A stretch of DNA of 59,881 bases, taken from the NCBI GenBank assembly GCA_002315935.1, contig DCII01000012.1, positions 1 through 59,881 on the forward strand, given 5' to 3'. The translations under genes and the position numbers were made by a program. This stretch comes from Ruminococcaceae bacterium UBA1730. Its GTDB lineage: Bacteria > Bacillota > Clostridia > Oscillospirales > Acutalibacteraceae. The first letter of the stretch is position 1; each line of letters begins with the position of its first letter. Under the pieces are notes generated by a model. That model was not told where the DNA came from. It saw nothing but the letters and a program-made list of their open reading frames with translations, and ran no database searches. This document shows positions 32,592-41,311 of this stretch, one piece after another.

Positions 32592-33761
32592 TTATATTAC
32601 CAATATAACAAGTCCCGCAAGCCCGAGAATTCCGAAAAATGCCATGAATATTGATATGATATTCAGGAAAACAAAAACTCCGGCAGCAATCTTGATGGGC
32701 ATTGTATTTTCTGCATCCGAAATATTCTGCCACTTAAGATAAACATCGTTGCCGTCAACGCAGAACTGGTCAATATCAATATCGTCTGTGTTCTTTCCCT
32801 CAAGTCTTGAAAATCCGCATTCTTCAAGTCCCGTGGCAAAAAGCGATGTCATTTCCTCGGTTTTGAATGTGATACGGCTGACCATACGAAGCTCCGAAGC
32901 CGGTTCCTCAACAAGAAGATGACCGTCCTTGAAGCCCGTGCACCACCAATAATCATCATATTCTCTGGTAAATTCACGGACATAGTTTCCGTTTCTCCGC
33001 TTATCATGATACATTGTCATTTCCATCTTGAGCCAGTCATCCTCGGGAGCGGCTGAATAAGTTGTGAACAAACCATCCTGTTTATCAGAATGGGTCTTGT
33101 TATAGATACCCATTTCACAACCGTAGAAAAGAAGACCGTACTGACCCTTCCAGAGCTGAACCATCCAATCCTTCTGCTCATAGGTGAAATGAACACGAAC
33201 ATAGTCATATTCCATGAGCAGATACGGAGCTACAATATCATAGAGCTTGTTGAAGCCATATGTCGCCTGCCAGCTCTTTTTATCATTTGTGTAATAATAA
33301 TCGTCAACATAGCTGTATTTATAGCTTAAAACCTGTTTTGAAACAAGCAGGTTATAAACAAAGTTGCTTCTCTTGACAACATGAATTGCATATTCGCCCG
33401 AAATTTCTTCGCCGTTGACCTTTGCCTTTGCGGTAATAACGGCTCTGCCGACATTTTTACCCCTAACAAGTCCGTTTTCGTCAACGGTTGCAACGCTTTC
33501 ATCGGAGGATTCCCATGTAACAGCCGTTCCTTCGGGGCAGTTGACAAGCTCGGCAACAACCTGCGTTGTTTTGCCGACAATAATCTGCATATTTGCCGAT
33601 GTGACCGAAATTTCCGGCTTAAGCTCCTCTTCCGAACCGGTTTCAGCAATGGTTTCGGTCTCCTCTGCGAGACCTGCCGATGCACCTACAAGCATGAATG
33701 TTGAGAAGGTAAGAAGCATCGCAAAGAATAAAGAAATAATTTTAAGTGATGTTTTTTTCAT
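32592..33761 (-). CDS. Secreted BIG_2 (bacterial Ig-like) protein with C-terminal membrane helix
   Basis: 389 residues from the ATG at 33761 (GGAGGG upstream). Signal peptide to about residue 30, then one BIG_2 domain (about 48-130) with the classical V-T-W-E-S-S-D-E-S-V-A-T-V-D-E-N-G-L-V motif and T-A-K. The middle, Trp/Tyr-rich part (about 140-350) is not recognised. The last 25 residues form a hydrophobic helix without LPXTG or a positive tail, so the protein is probably held in the membrane with its bulk outside. Monocistronic. Confidence 0.85.
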   Translation of the reverse strand: MKKTSLKIISLFFAMLLTFSTFMLVGASAGLAEETETIAETGSEEELKPEISVTSANMQIIVGKTTQVVAELVNCPEGTAVTWESSDESVATVDENGLVRGKNVGRAVITAKAKVNGEEISGEYAIHVVKRSNFVYNLLVSKQVLSYKYSYVDDYYYTNDKKSWQATYGFNKLYDIVAPYLLMEYDYVRVHFTYEQKDWMVQLWKGQYGLLFYGCEMGIYNKTHSDKQDGLFTTYSAAPEDDWLKMEMTMYHDKRRNGNYVREFTREYDDYWWCTGFKDGHLLVEEPASELRMVSRITFKTEEMTSLFATGLEECGFSRLEGKNTDDIDIDQFCVDGNDVYLKWQNISDAENTMPIKIAAGVFVFLNIISIFMAFFGILGLAGLVILVI

Positions 33762-33810
33762 GTTGCCCTCCAATACATTATTTGTTGCACAGTTTTACCC
33801 ATTTTAAATT

Positions 33811-33839
33811 ACTATACCAAACATTTCCGAAAAAATCAA
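33811..33839 (-). promoter_or_regulatory. Promoter of the BIG_2 gene
   Basis: Minus strand TTGATT (33834-33839), 17-base spacer, TATAGT (33811-33816). Confidence 0.6.
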
Positions 33840-33861
33840 GAAAAATCAGTCGTGAGGATTT

Positions 33862-35046
33862 TTAATCAGTTGTCAGGATATTATTTAATGTATAGTAATC
33901 GAAGTAGAGGAAGAAATATTCGCCTCTGAAACGGCATTTAACCCGATAACAAAGCCTGTTACGGCCCTTGATTTCCTTCAGACAGAAAATTTTCTCAAAC
34001 GGATATGCTCCATCAGGCAGAATTGAACTCAGGTCAGGATTGTTGTTAACCGCCGAATAATCGGGATTATAACAGCGGATATATTCGGAAGCATCGTATT
34101 CCGTAATTTTCCCGGAAGCAAGGCAAACATTAATTTTTATCGGAGAAGTCAGAAGAACGAGGTCGCCGTTTTTCGGAGAAAATTCAAACGAAGCGGTAAA
34201 CTCCGAAATTGAAGAATCGGTTCTGACCGCATTTTCGATTTCCTGAGAAGCGAGAAATTCAAGAGCAATTCTTTCAGCTTCGGTCTGCGAAAACTGCCTT
34301 TCACGGCACGGGAGAGAATTCGTAAATGAATAAATCGCACCGTTTGACCTGAAAATTCTGACACGGATATTGCCATATATATAATTGTATGTGAAAGCTC
34401 CGTCTGAATATTCGGCTTCATCCTCACGCCACAAAACGGATTCAACTCCGAAAATCTCCGAAATAATCTTCAATGCATCGCTTCTGCCGATTCCGTTTCC
34501 ACCAAAGGAGCTTATTTCTGCATCGGAATATTCAGCTTCATCCTTCTCAAACGGAACATCAAGATTAACTCCGAAAAAAGTATCTTCGCTCTCTAAAAGA
34601 GACGATTTTCCGTTGATGACATCGCTAAGCAATCCGTCAGCATGAGCATAAATATCCTCTGCGTGCAGTGAAAGCTCAACCGCCTTTTCTCGTTCGCAGT
34701 TCTCAGATGAATTCTCGGCAAATTCATTGACCGCTTCAAAATATTCGGATAGACCCTCAACATATTCATAGTCGAAGCAATATAAATCCGCAATTGCACC
34801 GGCTGACTGCTCTCTGACGAATTCGGCTGAATCGGTCAATGCTTCGTCAGAAGAAACCGCCATTGTTCTCAGACCTACGCTGACGGCTTCTGAATATTCG
34901 CACAGTGCAGTCAGAGCAGGCAGACGGATTTTTTCGAGACTTCGCTCATATTTCTGCCTTTCGAGAATTCCGAGAAGCTCGAAAATTCCGAGGACAAGAA
35001 ACGCCGATATGATAAATGAAAATAAACGAATTCTTTTCTGTATCAA
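33862..35046 (-). CDS. ypeB: YpeB-like PepSY-domain germination protein
   Basis: About 394 residues. One N-terminal helix, a helical region with Y-x-x-x-L-x-x-I near the start, then two to three PepSY-like units (about 195-260 and 265-330; the pattern A-E-R-I-A-L-E-F-L followed by K-I-N-V-C-L-A-S-G-K-I-T-E-Y-D-A is typical). YpeB holds the cortex-lytic enzyme SleB in dormant spores; sleB is not beside it here. The start is unusual: a GTG at 35053-35055 lies inside the hairpin of the gpmI terminator, and a TTG at 35044-35046 follows GCAGGG at normal spacing. I chose the TTG. It may be made by read-through or from an unseen sporulation promoter inside gpmI. Confidence 0.7.
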   Translation of the reverse strand: MIQKRIRLFSFIISAFLVLGIFELLGILERQKYERSLEKIRLPALTALCEYSEAVSVGLRTMAVSSDEALTDSAEFVREQSAGAIADLYCFDYEYVEGLSEYFEAVNEFAENSSENCEREKAVELSLHAEDIYAHADGLLSDVINGKSSLLESEDTFFGVNLDVPFEKDEAEYSDAEISSFGGNGIGRSDALKIISEIFGVESVLWREDEAEYSDGAFTYNYIYGNIRVRIFRSNGAIYSFTNSLPCRERQFSQTEAERIALEFLASQEIENAVRTDSSISEFTASFEFSPKNGDLVLLTSPIKINVCLASGKITEYDASEYIRCYNPDYSAVNNNPDLSSILPDGAYPFEKIFCLKEIKGRNRLCYRVKCRFRGEYFFLYFDYYTLNNILTTD

Positions 35047-35079
35047 AAAAATCACCCTGCATTAGCAATGTGCAGGGTG
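35045..35079 (-). terminator. Terminator of pgk-tpiA-gpmI overlapping the ypeB start
   Basis: CACCCTGCA (35053-35061) pairs with TGCAGGGTG (35071-35079); on the minus strand seven T follow (35045-35051). The candidate starts of the next gene lie in the hairpin and in the T run. Confidence 0.8.
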
Positions 35080-35096
35080 ATGGTTAATTATGCAAA

Positions 35097-36668
35097 TTAT
35101 TTAATCATGCTTTCTTCCCATGAATCAAAGGGCTTGATTTTGAAGATTGAAGCAACAGTAGGAGCAACATTGGCAAGTCCGAAGTCACCATCTTTGATTT
35201 CGTAGGAATTCTTTGAATAGATAATAAAGGGAACGGGGTTGAGAGAATGAGCTGTTCTGACCTGAACTGCTCCCTTCTTGTTCTTTTCGAGCATTTCGTC
35301 AGCGTTGCCGTGGTCGGCGGTGATGAGAACGGTAACTCCGCATTCATCTGCAACCTTGAGAACTCTTGCGAGGCCGAGGTCAACAGCTTCAACTGCGGTG
35401 ATTGTTGCATCAAGGTTACCTGTATGGCCGACCATATCGCCGTTGGGATAGTTGCAGCGGATGAAATCATATTCGCCGCTCTTCATAGCTTCGATAACGG
35501 CATCAGTAACCTCTGCCGACTTCATCCAGGGGCGTTCGTCAAACGAAACCTTATCCGAGGGGATTTCCATATATGTTTCAAGCTCTTCGCTGAATTTGTC
35601 GCTCTTATTTCCGTTCCAGAAATATGTTACATGACCGTATTTCTGTGTTTCGGAAACAGCGAACTGCTTCATTCCCTTTGAAACAAGAAGCTCCGAAAGA
35701 GTATCCTTGATTTCGGGAGGATTGACAAGGTATCTTGCAGGAAGCTTGAGGTCGCCGTCATACTGGAGCATACCTGCATAAACGACATCGGGCTTTGTGC
35801 CTCTGTCAAACTTATCAAATTCATCGTTGTCGAATGCCATGCTCAGCTCAAGTGCTCTGTCACCTCTGAAGTTGAAGAGGATAACGCTGTCGCCGTCATT
35901 GATTGTGCCGATTGCCTTTCCGTCCTTGCCGATAACAAAGGGAGGAAGGTCCTGGTCAATGATACCGGGGATTTCGGCACGGTATGCTTCGATTGCTTCC
36001 TTTGCTGATGCAAACTGTCTGCCGACGCCCTTGACATGGGTATCCCAACCGAGCTTAACCATATTCCAATCAGCTTCGTAGCGGTCCATTGTGATTTTCA
36101 TTCTGCCACCGCCCGAAGCGATGTCAGCGTTGAATTCGCCGTCATTAAGCTCTGCAAGCTTTGCTTCGAGCTGTTCAACATAAACAAGAGCTGAGGTTGC
36201 GGGAACATCTCTTCCGTCAAGAAGAATATGAGCGTGAACGGTCTTTACGCCGCATTTCTTTGCTTCTTCAATCATTGCAATAAGATGAGAAATGTTTGAA
36301 TGAACATTTCCGTCTGAAAGAAGACCTATGAAATGAAGAGCAGAATTCTTGTTGATAACATTCGCCGAAAGCTCTTTCCATGCTTCCGAATCATAAATCT
36401 TGCCGCTGTTGATTGATTCATTGACGAGCTTTGCACCCTGTGAATAAATCTGACCGCAGCCGAGAGCGTTGTGGCCGACTTCGCTGTTGCCCATATCATC
36501 ATCAGAGGGAAGACCTACTGCCGAACCATGAGCCTTAAGACGGGTGTTGGGGCGTTCCTCAAGGAGCTTGTTGAGAACAGGAGTGTTTGCAAGGGTAACG
36601 GCATCGCCGAGACCTGTTTTTGAATATCCTACGCCGTCCATAACGACGAGGAGAACTTTTTCGGACAT
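35097..36668 (-). CDS. gpmI: 2,3-bisphosphoglycerate-independent phosphoglycerate mutase
   Basis: 523 residues, the iPGM length (about 510). The metal/phosphoserine site is seen in V-M-D-G-V-G near the start and D-D-M-G-N-S-E-V-G-H-N-A-L-G-C-G (Ser62-type nucleophile). The substrate region has H-I-L-L-D-G-R-D-V and G-G-G-R; the second metal site is T-A-D-H-G-N-A-D. It interconverts 3- and 2-phosphoglycerate with two Mn2+. It is the third gene of pgk-tpiA-gpmI. GAGAGGA lies upstream of the ATG. Confidence 0.97.
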   Translation of the reverse strand: MSEKVLLVVMDGVGYSKTGLGDAVTLANTPVLNKLLEERPNTRLKAHGSAVGLPSDDDMGNSEVGHNALGCGQIYSQGAKLVNESINSGKIYDSEAWKELSANVINKNSALHFIGLLSDGNVHSNISHLIAMIEEAKKCGVKTVHAHILLDGRDVPATSALVYVEQLEAKLAELNDGEFNADIASGGGRMKITMDRYEADWNMVKLGWDTHVKGVGRQFASAKEAIEAYRAEIPGIIDQDLPPFVIGKDGKAIGTINDGDSVILFNFRGDRALELSMAFDNDEFDKFDRGTKPDVVYAGMLQYDGDLKLPARYLVNPPEIKDTLSELLVSKGMKQFAVSETQKYGHVTYFWNGNKSDKFSEELETYMEIPSDKVSFDERPWMKSAEVTDAVIEAMKSGEYDFIRCNYPNGDMVGHTGNLDATITAVEAVDLGLARVLKVADECGVTVLITADHGNADEMLEKNKKGAVQVRTAHSLNPVPFIIYSKNSYEIKDGDFGLANVAPTVASIFKIKPFDSWEESMIK

Positions 36669-36690
36669 ATTTTTATTCCTCTCATTAAAT

Positions 36691-36716
36691 CGGGCAGGGT
36701 AATCATTCCCTGCCCG
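36691..36716. other. Stem-loop between tpiA and gpmI
   Basis: CGGGCAGGG (36691-36699) pairs perfectly with CCCTGCCCG (36708-36716). No T run follows on the minus strand, so it is more likely an mRNA processing or stability element than a terminator. Confidence 0.6.
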
Positions 36717-36729
36717 AAGTATAATTCAA

Positions 36730-37497
36730 TTATTTTGAAGCTGCTTCAACAATCTTTGCGAATTTCTCTGCAACGAGAGAAGCACCGCCGATAAGACCGC
36801 CGTCAACATCATACTGAGCAAGAAGCTCTGCGGCGTTGCCGTCATTCATTGAACCGCCGTACTGAACTACGAAACGGTCTGCCGCATCCTTATTGTAAAG
36901 CCTTGCGATAAGAGCACGGATAACTGCACAGACTTCGTTTGCCTGCTCGGGAGTTGCTGTTTCACCTGTGCCGATAGCCCAAACGGGTTCATAAGCGATG
37001 ATAACATTCTTGAGCTCTTCTTCAGAAACACCTGCAAGAGCGATTTCTGTCTGTGCACAGACAATCTGCTCTGTGATGCCGAGCTTTCTTTCTGCAAGAA
37101 CTTCGCCGACACAAAGGATAACCTTAAGACCTGCATTGAGAGCGGCTCTGACACGGTTGCGAACTGTTACATCTGTTTCGCCGAAATACTGTCTACGCTC
37201 TGAATGTCCGATGATAACATAGGGAACGCCTGCCGCCTTGAGCATATCAGCGGAAACCTCGCCTGTGAAAGCACCCTTTTCTGCCCAGTGGCAGTTTTCG
37301 GCACCGATTTTGATGTTTGAGCCTGCCGCCGCTTCCATTGCCGCATAGAGGTCAATGAAAGGAACGCAAAGAACTACATCGCAGTCAGCGTCTGCAACGA
37401 GGGGCTTCATAGCGTTGATAAGAGCCTTTGTCTGCTCGGGAGTGTTGTTCATTTTCCAGTTGCCTGCGATAACAGGTCTGCGGAGTGACTTATCCAT
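36730..37497 (-). CDS. tpiA: Triose-phosphate isomerase
   Basis: 255 residues, standard length. N-G-N-W-K-M-N type start (A-G-N-W-K-M-N), catalytic His in I-I-G-H-S-E-R-R, catalytic Glu in A-Y-E-P-V-W-A-I-G-T-G and the phosphate loop Y-G-G-S-M-N plus L-I-G-G-A-S-L-V. It interconverts dihydroxyacetone phosphate and glyceraldehyde 3-phosphate. It is 21 bases behind pgk. Confidence 0.97.
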   Translation of the reverse strand: MDKSLRRPVIAGNWKMNNTPEQTKALINAMKPLVADADCDVVLCVPFIDLYAAMEAAAGSNIKIGAENCHWAEKGAFTGEVSADMLKAAGVPYVIIGHSERRQYFGETDVTVRNRVRAALNAGLKVILCVGEVLAERKLGITEQIVCAQTEIALAGVSEEELKNVIIAYEPVWAIGTGETATPEQANEVCAVIRALIARLYNKDAADRFVVQYGGSMNDGNAAELLAQYDVDGGLIGGASLVAEKFAKIVEAASK

Positions 37498-37518
37498 AAT
37501 CTTTTACCTTCTTATAAA

Positions 37519-38730
37519 TTATTTATCGTTAACTGCTTCAATGCCGGGAAGTGCCTTACCCTCAAGGAATTCAAGAGAAGCACCGCCGCCTGTTGAAATA
37601 TGAGTCATCTTGTCGCCGAAGCCGAGAGTGTTGACTGCCGCTGCTGAATCTCCGCCGCCGATGATGGTAACTGCATCTGTTTCTGCAAGAGCCTTTGCAA
37701 CTGCAATTGTGCCTGCCGCAAGAGTGGGATTTTCAAAAACGCCCATAGGTCCGTTCCAAACAACGGTCTTTGCACTCTTGACTGCATCTGCATAGAGAGC
37801 TGAGGTCTTAGGACCGATGTCAAGGCCTTCCATGTCAGCGGGAATAGCGTTTGCATCATAGACTGTTACATCAACGGGACCGTCAATGGGGTCGGGGAAA
37901 TCCTTTGCGGCTGTAACGTCAACGGGAAGAAGAATCTTAACGCCCTTCTCCTCTGCCTTCTTGAGCATATCCTTGCAATAATCAATCTTGCTTTCGTCAA
38001 GAAGTGACTTGCCAACGCCGTAGCCCTGAGCTGCGAGGAAGGTGTAAGCCATACCGCCGCCGATAACGAGGGTGTCAGCCTTGTTGAGAAGATTTTCGAT
38101 AACATTGAGCTTATCGGCAACCTTTGCACCGCCGAGGATTGTTACGAAAGGTCTTACGGGGCTTTCAACTGCGTTGCCGAGATACTTCAGCTCTTTGCCC
38201 ATGAGGTAGCCGACAGCGGCTTCTTCAACAAAAGCGGTAACACCGACTGTTGAGCAGTGTGCTCTGTGAGCGGCACCGAAGGCATCGTTAACATAGAGGT
38301 CGCAGATGCTTGCGAGATCCTTTGAGAAAGCTTCGCCGTTCTTTGTTTCTTCAGCACGGAAACGGGTGTTTTCAAGAAGAACAACATCGCCGTCCTTCAT
38401 AGCGGCAACTGCTGCCTTTGCGTTTTCACCTACTACTGTGTCGTCAGCGGCAAAAACAACCTCCTTGCCGAGCTTTTCACCGAGTCTCTTTGCTACGGGA
38501 GCAAGAGAGAATTTAGCTTCTGGACCGTTCTTGGGCTTGCCGAGATGAGAGCAGAGGATAACCTTTGCACCGTCATCAATAAGCTTCTGAATTGTGGGAA
38601 GAGCGGCATTGATTCTGTTTTCGTCGGTTATAACACCGTCTTTGAGGGGAACATTAAAATCGCAACGAACAAGAACCTTCTTGCCCTTCGCATTGAGATC
38701 GTCAACTGTCTTTTTGTTAAGTAAGCTCAT
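37519..38730 (-). CDS. pgk: Phosphoglycerate kinase
   Basis: 403 residues, normal length. R-C-D-F-N-V-P-L-K near the start binds 3-phosphoglycerate; L-C-S-H-L-G-K-P and the C-terminal G-G-G-D-S-A-A-A-V nucleotide loop are intact. It makes ATP from 1,3-bisphosphoglycerate. First gene of pgk-tpiA-gpmI. The usual upstream partner, a GAPDH gene, is absent here; tRNA-Arg is upstream and divergent. AAAGGA precedes the ATG. Confidence 0.97.
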   Translation of the reverse strand: MSLLNKKTVDDLNAKGKKVLVRCDFNVPLKDGVITDENRINAALPTIQKLIDDGAKVILCSHLGKPKNGPEAKFSLAPVAKRLGEKLGKEVVFAADDTVVGENAKAAVAAMKDGDVVLLENTRFRAEETKNGEAFSKDLASICDLYVNDAFGAAHRAHCSTVGVTAFVEEAAVGYLMGKELKYLGNAVESPVRPFVTILGGAKVADKLNVIENLLNKADTLVIGGGMAYTFLAAQGYGVGKSLLDESKIDYCKDMLKKAEEKGVKILLPVDVTAAKDFPDPIDGPVDVTVYDANAIPADMEGLDIGPKTSALYADAVKSAKTVVWNGPMGVFENPTLAAGTIAVAKALAETDAVTIIGGGDSAAAVNTLGFGDKMTHISTGGGASLEFLEGKALPGIEAVNDK

Positions 38731-38793
38731 TTTGAATTATCCTTTCGAATGTGAATTTTTTTGAGGAAATGCTGATTAAAAACTAACCAATTT

Positions 38794-38822
38794 ATTTTAT
38801 AATATTTTTACAAATATTTCAA
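38794..38822 (-). promoter_or_regulatory. Promoter of the pgk operon
   Basis: Minus strand TTGAAA (38817-38822), 17-base spacer, TAAAAT (38794-38799). Confidence 0.7.
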
Positions 38823-38878
38823 GCATTATTTATCGGCGTTTTTGACGAAGATAACTTTTTTTGAAGAAAAAATTCGTC

Positions 38879-38907
38879 TTGACTTTACAATAGCTTTTTG
38901 ATAAGAT
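38879..38907 (+). promoter_or_regulatory. Promoter of tRNA-Arg
   Basis: TTGACT (38879-38884), 17-base spacer, TAAGAT (38902-38907), about 40 bases before the mature tRNA. Confidence 0.7.
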
Positions 38908-38947
38908 ATGTAGGCAGGAAAAATTCTTCCTGATTCTGTTTATATTT

Positions 38948-39024
38948 GTCTACGTAGCTCAGCCGGATAGAGCGTTCGCCTCCTAAGCGAAAGGCCGGCG
39001 GTTCGAATCCGCCCGTGGACGCCA
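38948..39024 (+). tRNA. tRNA-Arg (anticodon CCT)
   Basis: 77 bases. Acceptor GTCTACG pairs with CGTGGAC (one G-U), D stem GCTC/GAGC, anticodon stem TTCGC/GCGAA around loop CTCCTAA giving anticodon CCT, T arm GGCGG-TTCGAAT-CCGCC. Discriminator G and an encoded CCA. It reads AGG codons. Confidence 0.97.
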
Positions 39025-39025
39025 T

Positions 39026-39058
39026 AAAAGCTCGGTTTTTCGGGCTTTTTCGTTTTTT
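39026..39058 (+). terminator. Terminator of tRNA-Arg
   Basis: AAAAGCTCG (39026-39034) pairs with CGGGCTTTT (39041-39049), followed by T-rich sequence. Confidence 0.85.
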
Positions 39059-39085
39059 TAAGTATTTTTGTTATGAGGTAAAAAA

Positions 39086-39114
39086 TTGGCAACGCAAACT
39101 TGTTTTGCTAAATT
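39086..39114 (+). promoter_or_regulatory. Promoter of the DUF4838 gene
   Basis: TTGGCA (39086-39091), 17-base spacer, TAAATT (39109-39114). The -10 lies inside a palindrome. Confidence 0.5.
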
Positions 39115-39137
39115 TTGATTGAATCAAATTAGCAAAA
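39103..39137. promoter_or_regulatory. Palindrome over the -10, probable operator
   Basis: TTTTGCTAA (39103-39111) and TTAGCAAAA (39129-39137), extended inward by TTTGATT/AATCAAA: about 16 paired bases with a two-base bulge. Confidence 0.5.
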
Positions 39138-39157
39138 AATCGTTTCTGCTGATTTAC

Positions 39158-39185
39158 TGCTAATTTTCAGAATTTTCAATTAGCA
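39158..39185. promoter_or_regulatory. Second palindrome with the same half-site
   Basis: TGCTAATT (39158-39165) and AATTAGCA (39178-39185), just before the ribosome site of the DUF4838 gene. It repeats the TGCTAA/TTAGCA half-site of the upstream palindrome. Confidence 0.45.
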
Positions 39186-39205
39186 AGTTGAAAGGAAGAA
39201 CATTT

Positions 39206-41140
39206 ATGTCAAAAATTAAACGGTTTTTATCTGCAATAATTACAATAGCAATACTTGCATCATTTACTGTTTCTGCGTTTGCAGAAGACAAGGGAGCGTC
39301 GGGTATGGTTGAGCTTTTAGGAAAAAATCAAACTGCAACAATTTATGTTGAAAAAAGCTCTCCTCAAACAGATTATTTTGCCGCAACGGTTATCAGAGAT
39401 TATTTCAAAAAAATGACAGGAACTGAATTAACAATAGTTAAAGGTGATTATTCCGATTCGGATTGCTATATTGCCATAGGTTCACCCGAATACACAGAAC
39501 TCATTACTCCTGCGGAAAACGGCTACATAATTTCTTCCGATTCGCAGGGTATAAAAATTGCCCGTTCAGGCAATAAGGGGGCGGCAAGAGGAGCATACGC
39601 ATTTCTTGAAAATTATTGCGGCTGCCATTGGTACTCGAGCGATTGCATAGTTATTCCTCAAAAGGAAAGCATTTCCGTTCCCGATAATATAAGAGTGAAT
39701 TACAAGCCGTTTTTTGAATACGGTGAATGTGATACAATGAGTGCCCGTGTACCTGAATTTAATGTAGCAAATGGTGGTTCGGGCGGTTCATACTGCGTTA
39801 TTCCCGAGGAAATGGGCGGAACAGTCAGCTATATAAGTAATTTTTGCCACACACTCACAACGCAGTTCTGTTCGGCTGAAAAATATTTTGACTCTCACCC
39901 GGAGTATTTTGCTCTTCATAACGGCGAAAGAAGCAAGCAACAGCTTTGCCTTACAAATCCCGACACAATACAGATTGTTCTTGATGAAGTAATGGCTCTT
40001 CTCAAAAAATCGCATAATCCTAATGCACCGCTTCAGATTATTTCTCTTACACAGAACGATAGCGGTGCGGAGGGTGATTATTGTCAATGTCCGAACTGCA
40101 AGGCACTCGATGACGAGAACGGCTCTCACGCAGGCAGTAACATTTATTTTGCAAACACAATCGCCGCAGAGGTTGAAAAGGCAGGTTACGAAAATGTGGC
40201 TATTGATACATTTGCATATCGTTACACACGCACCTGTCCCACTTCAATAAAACCGCTCGATAATGTTATTGTTCGTCTTTGTTCTATTGAATGTTGCTTC
40301 GGCCACACAATAGCAGACGAAAGCTGTAAGCAGAATGTTCAGTTTATGGCAGACCTTAAAGCGTGGGGAAAAATTTGCAATCGAGTTTATGTGTGGGACT
40401 ATGTAAACAACTACAACCATACAGTAAGTGTATTCCCGAATTTCGGGACACTTCAGGCAAATATGCAAACCTTCTACGAAAACGGAGTTAAAGGTATTTA
40501 CGAAGAGGGCAATTACTATATTAACCGCTCCGATTCGGAATTCGGTGAGATGAAAACTTATCTTCTCACAAAGCTGATGAATAATCCGTACTGCGACCTT
40601 GAAAAGGAAATTGACGGATTTCTTCAAGCATATTACGGCTCAGGATGGAAGTATATTAAGGAATATATCGGAATAATCACAGAGCGTGCGGTTACCGATA
40701 AGGTTCATCTTGATATTTATCAGGATGCTCAGGATAGTTTACCCGGAATAACAAACAGCGAAATCAAAAAATGCACAGAGCTTTTTGAAAAAGCAAAAAA
40801 TTCCGAAGCAACAGATGAGCAGATTGCAAGAATAAATCGTTCCGAAATCAGCTGGAGAGTGTGGAAATGCTTTAATAAAAAAGGTGAGTTTTCTATATTG
40901 CAGATACCACACAAATGGATAAAAGCCCAGGACGAGCTTTATAATGATATGGTTGAAATGGGCATTGTTCAAATCGGCGAATGTTGGGACGGTACAAGAG
41001 ATTTGTCTGAGATGGAGATTTTGCATTACATCCTTTCTCCCGATTGCTGGGCAAAGGGTGATGAAGGAAAATTCATAGTTAGATTTAACGATTTTGCAGT
41101 GAAAATATTCAATTTTATGGATAAGATTATTTGGTTTTGA
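39206..41140 (+). CDS. Secreted DUF4838-domain protein
   Basis: 644 residues from the ATG at 39206 (GAAAGGA upstream). Signal peptide to about residue 27 (ends A-F-A). An alpha/beta N-terminal domain like the one in front of GH20 and GH67 enzymes (Y-F-A-A-T-V-I-R-D-Y-F-K-K-M-T-G) precedes the DUF4838 core (about 180-440) with S-L-T-Q-N-D-S and C-x-C-x-x-C near residues 295-300. DUF4838 proteins are putative glycoside hydrolases of gut bacteria; no activity is assigned. The base composition is more AT-rich than the core genes, and it lies just after tRNA-Arg, as acquired genes often do. Confidence 0.85.
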   Translation: MSKIKRFLSAIITIAILASFTVSAFAEDKGASGMVELLGKNQTATIYVEKSSPQTDYFAATVIRDYFKKMTGTELTIVKGDYSDSDCYIAIGSPEYTELITPAENGYIISSDSQGIKIARSGNKGAARGAYAFLENYCGCHWYSSDCIVIPQKESISVPDNIRVNYKPFFEYGECDTMSARVPEFNVANGGSGGSYCVIPEEMGGTVSYISNFCHTLTTQFCSAEKYFDSHPEYFALHNGERSKQQLCLTNPDTIQIVLDEVMALLKKSHNPNAPLQIISLTQNDSGAEGDYCQCPNCKALDDENGSHAGSNIYFANTIAAEVEKAGYENVAIDTFAYRYTRTCPTSIKPLDNVIVRLCSIECCFGHTIADESCKQNVQFMADLKAWGKICNRVYVWDYVNNYNHTVSVFPNFGTLQANMQTFYENGVKGIYEEGNYYINRSDSEFGEMKTYLLTKLMNNPYCDLEKEIDGFLQAYYGSGWKYIKEYIGIITERAVTDKVHLDIYQDAQDSLPGITNSEIKKCTELFEKAKNSEATDEQIARINRSEISWRVWKCFNKKGEFSILQIPHKWIKAQDELYNDMVEMGIVQIGECWDGTRDLSEMEILHYILSPDCWAKGDEGKFIVRFNDFAVKIFNFMDKIIWF

Positions 41141-41236
41141 TTATAAAAATAAGGACTGCCATCGGCATTCCTTAAGTGTTATTGTGAAGCTACAACAAGG
41201 TTGTGGATGTCAACAATATCGGTATGGATAATGGAA

Positions 41237-41277
41237 ACAAGAGAGGCACATTACCGCAAGGTGTGTACCTCTCTTGT
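41237..41277. terminator. Strong hairpin between convergent genes
   Basis: ACAAGAGAGG (41237-41246) pairs perfectly with CCTCTCTTGT (41268-41277), with more pairing inside. The T run is weak, so efficiency is uncertain. Confidence 0.6.
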
Positions 41278-41311
41278 GAGTTTGTTTTTGAAACAGCAGA
41301 TGCTTTTTTAT

